A stretch of 32,299 bases of DNA from a virus. Below the pieces are notes generated by a model. The model was not told the DNA's origin. It worked only from the letters and a program-made list of their open reading frames with translations, and did no database searches. Below, one piece after another: positions 28,860 through 32,299 of this stretch. Position 1 is the stretch's first letter. Each line of letters opens with the position of its first letter. The DNA lies in IMG/VR virus record IMGVR_UViG_3300046733_000148, positions 1 through 32,299 of that record; one strand, 5' to 3'. The translations under genes were made by a program, and so were the position numbers.

Positions 28860-29206
28860 CCATAGGTCCACATAACAGGCGTGGTCGCTCGCATATCAAT
28901 ATGTACGAATGTACGCGCTACGCCGATTCCACCGAAGCCCATCTTCAAAGCCTCGTGGACAATGTTCATACGCTCGAAGCCATTAGATACTGCAATGTCT
29001 ACTGCAATACCCAAAGTATGTGTCCCGCCGCCATTTGGCTTATTAATTTCCGCGCTGTGCTTGACTGATCTGTAGCCCGACGTTATGACGAACGGAAATC
29101 CACACCGCTCACGTAGTTCGTCGAGCATATGCAAGAACGACTCATCCATGTCGTTTTCTTGAGTCTCTTTGCATCTAAATTCTGATATATGAAAATGTTT
29201 AAGCAT
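28856..29206 (-). CDS. endolysin, M15A-type peptidase
   Basis: A 116-residue protein starting at a TAATG junction with the holin-like gene. It begins LKHFHISEFRCKETQENDMD, then LRERCGFPFVITSGYRSVKH, THTLGIAVDI and the end FVHIDMR...W. The motifs SGYR (43-46), H63 and D70 in HTLGIAVD, and H102-I-D form the zinc site of peptidase M15A (D-Ala-D-Ala carboxypeptidase-like, as in VanY-type and phage endolysins). It would cut cell wall peptides during lysis. It has no signal peptide, so it depends on the holin to reach the wall. Confidence 0.85.
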   Translation of the reverse strand: MLKHFHISEFRCKETQENDMDESFLHMLDELRERCGFPFVITSGYRSVKHSAEINKPNGGGTHTLGIAVDIAVSNGFERMNIVHEALKMGFGGIGVARTFVHIDMRATTPVMWTYG

Positions 29207-29550
29207 TACCCTTTCCATTTAGTAAGTCCGCGAAGTCCGACACTGCTCGCAACAAGCCCTGCCAGCATCGCCTTGTACCATTCAGGCATCGTTTGTAATA
29301 CATCGAACCCAGCTTGAACATAGGGTACGCAAGGACCGATGAAAGATAGCACAAGAGGCACAGCAAAAAGTACGCTAAAGAACTCATCACGCCAGCTATT
29401 ATTAGCATTAGAAGCATGGATATTTTCCCAATTGGTATCCTGCTTAATTGCTTCCATTTTGCGCTCATGAACTGCGCGCTTCTCTTCAGCTTTACGCTCA
29501 AAGTGACCCCCTACCAGACCGATGACAGGCCCGATCAAATTCTGCAACAT
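29206..29550 (-). CDS. holin-like membrane protein (GTA 3TM holin type)
   Basis: A 114-residue protein: amphipathic N-terminus LQNLIGPVIGLVGGHFERKA, a charged helix KAEEKRAVHERKMEAIKQD, then two hydrophobic helices at ~57-80 (FFSVLFAVPLVLSFIGPCVPY) and ~93-107, and the end WKG. The order W(R)DE - hydrophobic - 'PEWYKAML' is the pattern of holins of the 3-TM gene-transfer-agent type. It directly precedes the endolysin (TAATG overlap). Membrane permeabilisation for endolysin release is the likely role. Confidence 0.75.
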   Translation of the reverse strand: MLQNLIGPVIGLVGGHFERKAEEKRAVHERKMEAIKQDTNWENIHASNANNSWRDEFFSVLFAVPLVLSFIGPCVPYVQAGFDVLQTMPEWYKAMLAGLVASSVGLRGLTKWKG

Positions 29551-29553
29551 AGC

Positions 29554-30273
29554 TTAGTCCTTGATCAGTACGAGGTCAAAGTTGGCAGTGACTCGTGCGT
29601 CGTTACCACTAACCTCATTGATGCGGATGTCGATGTCTGTTTTCTCGGGTACGGTGAGCGGAGCAGTAAAGTCATATCGGTAGTGACCATCTGACTCTGC
29701 TACGTGTGCAATTCTAAACGGCTTGCCAAAGAGCCTGTGGTACATCAGCATCTGACAAGTCTTTGTTCCGTCGATGGTTGCGTCAAGTGCCACGAGGTAC
29801 GCTGTAAAGCCCGCAGGGACAGTGTAGACCGCCATAAGGGTTTGTGCATAGCCTGCGTCTATCTGCGCCACAACGGTGCCTGACGCGCTCACAGTGCGGG
29901 CGGTAATTGTGCCAACATTTATTGCATCGTAAGTCATCCGAAATACGCGTAGGAACGTGTTGCTGGTCGTGACTGCCGACGTGCCTGTCAGCGTAACCGT
30001 CTCACTTATCTCATCGTAGTTAGCGTCTAAGCCTTCAATGGTCAGTGTGGTCGTGTCGCCTGCGTCAGTAGATAGGCAGTAGATAGTTTGTGCGCTAGAA
30101 AGTGATGCCCAAGGGTAAACACCGCCGCCTGTCCATACACTCTCAGGGTCAGTCGCTTGGTCGATGTCAAAGTTAGCGCCGAACTTATGCACGATCTTAG
30201 AGTTAGAGATTGAGCCTCGGGCTATGTCGAGATAGACATTCGGGGTCGGGTGGTCAGTGTGAAATTGATACAT
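29554..30273 (-). CDS. virion structural protein, marine-phage type
   Basis: A 239-residue, almost entirely beta-rich protein: VHKFGANFDIDQATDPESVW, GGGVYPWASL, GDTTTLTIEGLDANYDEISE, GTSAVTTSNTFLRVFRMTYD, then YAQTLMAVYTVPAGFTAYLV. The phrase order 'DxxSVWTGGG.YPW', 'LDxxYDEIxExVTLxGT' and 'YTVPAGFTAYL' recurs in virion proteins of many aquatic podo- and siphoviruses, which I recall as capsid decoration or spike components. It sits in the lysis region rather than with the other structural genes. Exact role is not settled. Confidence 0.6.
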   Translation of the reverse strand: MYQFHTDHPTPNVYLDIARGSISNSKIVHKFGANFDIDQATDPESVWTGGGVYPWASLSSAQTIYCLSTDAGDTTTLTIEGLDANYDEISETVTLTGTSAVTTSNTFLRVFRMTYDAINVGTITARTVSASGTVVAQIDAGYAQTLMAVYTVPAGFTAYLVALDATIDGTKTCQMLMYHRLFGKPFRIAHVAESDGHYRYDFTAPLTVPEKTDIDIRINEVSGNDARVTANFDLVLIKD

Positions 30274-30620
30274 TATTCCTGCTCCGTTGCGTAGAGTGAC
30301 TCCATAGTCCCTATACGAATCGTTAAGTCGTGGACGTCATCCTGCATTTTACGCAAGTCGCCAACGTCTAACTGTACACCTTCGATCAACATATCCTGCC
30401 TAGCATCGTCGGGAAGGCTTCCTAATTCGCCTCTAGGCCACAGTATGCGAAACTCGGTGTTTCGCTCTATCTCCATCTGCGACTTGTCTAGCGAGTGTTC
30501 TATGGTGTTCAGGCGCTCTTGTATGCCGAAGTACGCCATCGTCGCGATAGACGTGGCGACAACCATCGCAATTAGGTTGCGTATCGGTATGGTGATATCG
30601 GTAGAGTCATTGATATCCAT
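30273..30620 (-). CDS. membrane-anchored coiled-coil protein
   Basis: A 115-residue protein. The N-terminal TITIPIRNLIAMVVATSIA...TMAYFGI part forms a membrane helix at ~12-32, then a coiled coil (ERLNTIEHSLDKSQMEIERN), a fixed phrase FRILWPRGELGSLPDDARQD and another helical stretch. A small family with PIRNLI...YF, N-x-x-F-R-x-x-W-P-R-G-x-x-G-x-L-P is widespread in marine phages. An inner-membrane spanin-like lysis role is conceivable but not shown. Confidence 0.55.
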   Translation of the reverse strand: MDINDSTDITIPIRNLIAMVVATSIATMAYFGIQERLNTIEHSLDKSQMEIERNTEFRILWPRGELGSLPDDARQDMLIEGVQLDVGDLRKMQDDVHDLTIRIGTMESLYATEQE

Positions 30621-30624
30621 AGCC

Positions 30625-30810
30625 TTACTTTATCCATTGAGCAAATACCACGGCTCCGAAAATGAATGGATACAGGGCGAATACCGCTGTCCTGTTGCTG
30701 GCTATGTCTTTGTGAGCCGCGTCGATTTTCTCATCAAGACGCTTTAAGCGTTCTTCGCAGAGTTGTTCGTGATGCGCTAGTTTCTCAAGTGCCTTCTCTG
30801 CCAAGTCCAC
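30625..30810 (-). CDS. XhlA-like haemolysin/holin-associated protein
   Basis: A 61-residue protein, GTG start with GGGGGA 6 bases upstream. It has a helix of heptad type (EKALEKLAHHEQLCEERLKR, then DEKIDAAHKDIASNR) followed by one C-terminal hydrophobic helix (VFALYPFIFGAVVFAQW). This layout, coiled coil then a single C-terminal membrane span, matches XhlA-type proteins that help lysis. The RBS lies inside a stable hairpin (see next entry), so translation may be delayed. Three other small membrane proteins are nearby, so which one is the main holin is uncertain. Confidence 0.6.
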   Translation of the reverse strand: MDLAEKALEKLAHHEQLCEERLKRLDEKIDAAHKDIASNRTAVFALYPFIFGAVVFAQWIK

Positions 30811-30817
30811 AAAGAAT

Positions 30818-30846
30818 CCCCCATAAAAAGTAAAGTCTATGGGGGG
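30818..30846 (-). promoter_or_regulatory. hairpin that covers the RBS of the XhlA-like gene
   Basis: CCCCCATA (30818-30825) pairs with TATGGGGG (30838-30845) with a 12-base loop. In the transcript of the minus strand the 3' arm TATGGGGG contains the Shine-Dalgarno GGGGGA for the GTG at 30810. The mRNA would start almost at the 5' arm. An 8-bp GC-heavy stem would hide the RBS unless opened. Confidence 0.65.
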
Positions 30847-30848
30847 TA

Positions 30849-30857
30849 ATTATATCA
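30849..30857 (-). promoter_or_regulatory. putative lysis promoter, extended -10 TGATATAAT
   Basis: On the minus strand TGATATAAT (30857-30849) is a perfect extended -10, at the end of the DUF6447-like gene and upstream of the lysis genes. The -35 (TAGAGC) is poor, which is normal for this promoter class. The start would fall near 30842, at the base of the hairpin. Confidence 0.6.
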
Positions 30858-31067
30858 CTCGTCTGGCTCTTGCTCTAAGGATTCTGCAAGCATATTCACA
30901 AACGCGTCACGACCTACTGATAGCTGGTCCACGTTGAACTTTGCGCTTGCTAGTTTGCGGTCTAAGTCTTTAATGTGATTGATCACAGTCTTTTGCTGGT
31001 CGGTCATGTCGTCAACAAAATACTCTTTATCGTTTACTGTGATTGGGGTCTTTTCATTTTTTCCCAT
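30855..31067 (-). CDS. DUF6447-like small coiled-coil protein
   Basis: A 70-residue protein with strong RBS (AAGGAGTAACGACG). It reads TPITVNDKEYFVDDMTDQQK, then HIKDLDRKLASAKFNVDQL and AFVNMLAESLEQEP. A 'ITVNDKEY.VDDM..' strand pair followed by a coiled coil 'I..LD.KLA..K...DQL...R.AF...L' is the layout of DUF6447, frequent in marine phages next to fibre genes. Function unknown; a role in fibre assembly is a guess from position. Confidence 0.65.
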   Translation of the reverse strand: MGKNEKTPITVNDKEYFVDDMTDQQKTVINHIKDLDRKLASAKFNVDQLSVGRDAFVNMLAESLEQEPDE

Positions 31068-31079
31068 CGTCGTTACTCC

Positions 31080-31241
31080 TTACTGCTTTGCTTTGCCAAT
31101 GTTAATAGCCATTATGTCAATGAAACGGTACAGCTTAGCTATCCATACGTCGTCTTTAGGCGTAGGTGTTACAGCCGCAATGATAGACGCTACTGAGATA
31201 ACGGCTGTTGCTATGTTGGCAATGTCAGAAATAGTTTCCAT
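31080..31241 (-). CDS. 53-residue single-span membrane protein, holin candidate (copy B, complete)
   Basis: The frame METISDIANIATAVISVASI continues with IAAVTPTPKDDVWIAKLYRF and ends in IGKAKQ. Residues ~5-24 form one hydrophobic helix; the rest is a short amphipathic, basic tail. 'TPTPKDDxWxAKxYxxxDxxAxNIGKAK' recurs in small marine-phage proteins that are sometimes labelled holins. It is coupled by a TAATG junction to the preceding DUF7936-like gene. An incomplete copy stands at the left edge of the window. Confidence 0.65.
   Translation of the reverse strand: METISDIANIATAVISVASIIAAVTPTPKDDVWIAKLYRFIDIMAINIGKAKQ
31138..31241. repeat. terminal direct repeat, right copy (matches 1-104)
   Basis: Identical to bases 1-104. 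It contains the 5' part of the 53-residue gene up to the ATG. Beyond that point the two copies diverge: here the 101-residue gene follows. Confidence 0.85.
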
Positions 31242-31546
31242 TACCAAGGCATCCCAGAGCCAGTGACAGGATTCTTCTGCGCTTCAATGTTAGCCGTCAG
31301 TGCCGCTTCAGTGGCGTCTTGGTCTACTTCTGCGTGTACCCATACGAGTACGTCAGCTTCTGTCAGGCTGTCATAAGCAACAAAGCCATCAGCGTCAGCA
31401 TCAGGTGTAAACCCACACGTACCGTATGATGATGCAGTGTAAGTCACGTCACCAACAGTTTCAGATTCAGTAACACGCCAGTGTGCAACGGTTACACCGC
31501 CGTCTGACAGGTTACGCTCAAGTGTTGAGATAGTCCATGTAGCCAT
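31241..31546 (-). CDS. DUF7936-like 101-residue protein, absent from copy A
   Basis: The product reads ATWTISTLERNLSDGGVTVA, then HWRVTESETVGDVTYTASSY and the end NIEAQKNPVTGSGMPW. 'TWTI..LER...DGGV.VAHWR', a beta core with 'YG', 'VWVHAEVDQDATEAALTANI' and a C-terminal 'GMPW' form the DUF7936-type family I associate with marine phage fibre loci. Function unknown, probably fibre associated. It uses the same RBS and start point (GGAGTCTAACTA before ATG) that in copy A belongs to the membrane protein, so it looks like a clean gene insertion or loss. Confidence 0.7.
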   Translation of the reverse strand: MATWTISTLERNLSDGGVTVAHWRVTESETVGDVTYTASSYGTCGFTPDADADGFVAYDSLTEADVLVWVHAEVDQDATEAALTANIEAQKNPVTGSGMPW

Positions 31547-31558
31547 TAGTTAGACTCC

Positions 31559-32299
31559 TTAGATTGCCGCTATGATGAATGCAAGTAGTTCAGAGTAACG
31601 AACACCTAATCGTGTACGCTCTACAGATCCTTCAGGGGCTTCCTCAGCAGTATCATGAGTATGCACTACTGTACGCTCTTCTTGCGCTTCTACAGCCTCT
31701 TCAACGACGTTACCTTCCTCGTCTACTACAGCCTCTTGAGCCTCTACTGCGGGGATAACCTCTGTAGATTCCCACCATGTAGAGCTGATGAACATAGCGT
31801 AGCGTCCAGCGTCTAAGCCTTCAGCAGTAAAAGCGTCCTGTAAGTCTTGAGCAATGATGCCGAAGTGGATACGTGCGTCGTCGCCTTTGGCTTCTACAGC
31901 GGACTTCCAGCGAAACTTGCGTAGTAAGCCTTTAGCCGCTACAGCTACACGTTGCTCTGCGTCAGACAATGTTTCAATGTCTTGCTTCTCATTGCGGTCA
32001 GAGGTTTGAATGGTGCCGTTAGTGGCGTAAACGTCATTGAAGCGGAAACTTCCTGTTCCAATATCATATGCGTTATCAGTAAGAGTCCCGCTACCATTAA
32101 CTGGAAGAACAGCAGTATTGCCCATAAGCAACCCAGCAGAACCACCTTTAATGTCAATAACTCCGTAGCCAGTACCAATACTACCGACTGTTGTGCCGTC
32201 TTTGCGGAAGTTAGCAATTTCACCGTCTGATGCTAGTCTGTTTAACTCTAAAGCGGCAGAGCCATCAGAAGCCACTGCCACATAATTGTTATTTCTTAG
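31559..32299 (-). CDS. tail fibre with S74 chaperone, 5' part beyond the window (allele B)
   Basis: The frame stays open to the right edge and ends, like copy A, in the S74 domain (TSDRNEKQDIETLSDAEQRV, GIIAQDLQDAF, GVRYSELLAFI). Up to TTVGSIG it matches copy A; then a ~45-residue segment (GTGYGVIDIKGGSAGLLMGN... in place of SRTGNLFTTYTSNGYGLTG) is unrelated, and the remainder is again very similar with scattered changes. If the contig is circular, this C-terminus joins the N-terminal two thirds seen at 870-2060. It is best seen as the second allele of the same gene. Confidence 0.85.
   Translation of the reverse strand, partial: LRNNNYVAVASDGSAALELNRLASDGEIANFRKDGTTVGSIGTGYGVIDIKGGSAGLLMGNTAVLPVNGSGTLTDNAYDIGTGSFRFNDVYATNGTIQTSDRNEKQDIETLSDAEQRVAVAAKGLLRKFRWKSAVEAKGDDARIHFGIIAQDLQDAFTAEGLDAGRYAMFISSTWWESTEVIPAVEAQEAVVDEEGNVVEEAVEAQEERTVVHTHDTAEEAPEGSVERTRLGVRYSELLAFIIAAI
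32173..32299. repeat. right-end repeat, exact copy of 743-869
   Basis: The last 127 bases of the window repeat an interior segment of the S74 fibre gene. See the left copy for the length argument. Confidence 0.85.

Noticed and set aside
29199-29501. 100-residue hydrophobic frame nested in the holin-like gene, a possible second lysis protein
   Set aside because: It starts with TTG without an RBS and lies wholly in another frame of a well supported gene. Nested lysis genes exist, so it is noted, but nothing here supports it.

Overview
This window looks like an essentially complete genome of a tailed phage with a long non-contractile tail (siphovirus type). It was probably recovered as a circularly permuted contig slightly longer than one full turn. 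The evidence is a canonical TerS-TerL-portal-head morphogenesis-scaffold-capsid-neck-tail tube-chaperone-tape measure-tail tip order, plus a lysis module and a small recombination/replication module. There is no integrase, ribosomal gene or other chromosomal gene. Several families (DUF6321-, DUF6447- and DUF7936-like, and S74-ended fibres) are ones I associate with aquatic or marine phages. Host genus cannot be read from the sequence; the promoters and Shine-Dalgarno sites fit a Gram-negative bacterium.

Layout. Almost everything is on the minus strand and reads from high to low coordinates. A divergent promoter region at 27.93-28.10 kb fires two ways. To the left runs an early operon (27.9 down to 21.4 kb): small unknown proteins, a Rad52-like annealing candidate, an SSB-like protein, an XRE-type HTH, a PD-(D/E)XK nuclease, NinB-like and NinG-like proteins, an HTH-metallophosphoesterase and a sigma-region-4-like protein. 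It ends at a strong intrinsic terminator (21411-21435). To the right run three small plus-strand genes (28109-28859). Immediately behind the early terminator lies a promoter and a 12-bp, G-rich tandem repeat leader. These open a late operon: a small protein, a ParB-domain protein, an FkbM-type methyltransferase, a TET/JBP-like 2OG-Fe(II) dioxygenase, then TerS, TerL and the head and tail genes down to a very long tail-tip protein J, a tail fibre chaperone and an S74 fibre. Read round the circle, the late block continues at 32.3-28.86 kb with fibre accessory genes, small membrane proteins, a virion protein, a 3TM-type holin and an M15 peptidase endolysin, which ends in interlocked stop codons against the plus-strand genes.

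Most interesting points. (1) A ParB / FkbM methyltransferase / TET-JBP-like dioxygenase cassette is translationally coupled and sits directly upstream of the terminase; it is a candidate DNA base (or other polymer) modification system linked to packaging. (2) A candidate structured ~88-nt small RNA lies on the plus strand with its own promoter and perfect terminator (26069-26190), in the only large non-coding gap. (3) A duplicated promoter-plus-hairpin-plus-RBS leader lies upstream of two unrelated genes on opposite strands. (4) A near-parS palindrome occurs at the predicted start of the early transcript. (5) The two contig ends carry two different alleles of the S74 fibre tip, with presence/absence of a whole accessory gene at an exact start-codon junction. 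The right end repeats exactly 127 bp of the interior, a common assembler k-mer length, so population variation is a better explanation than a true duplication.

All functional names are motif-based readings by eye; no database search was run.
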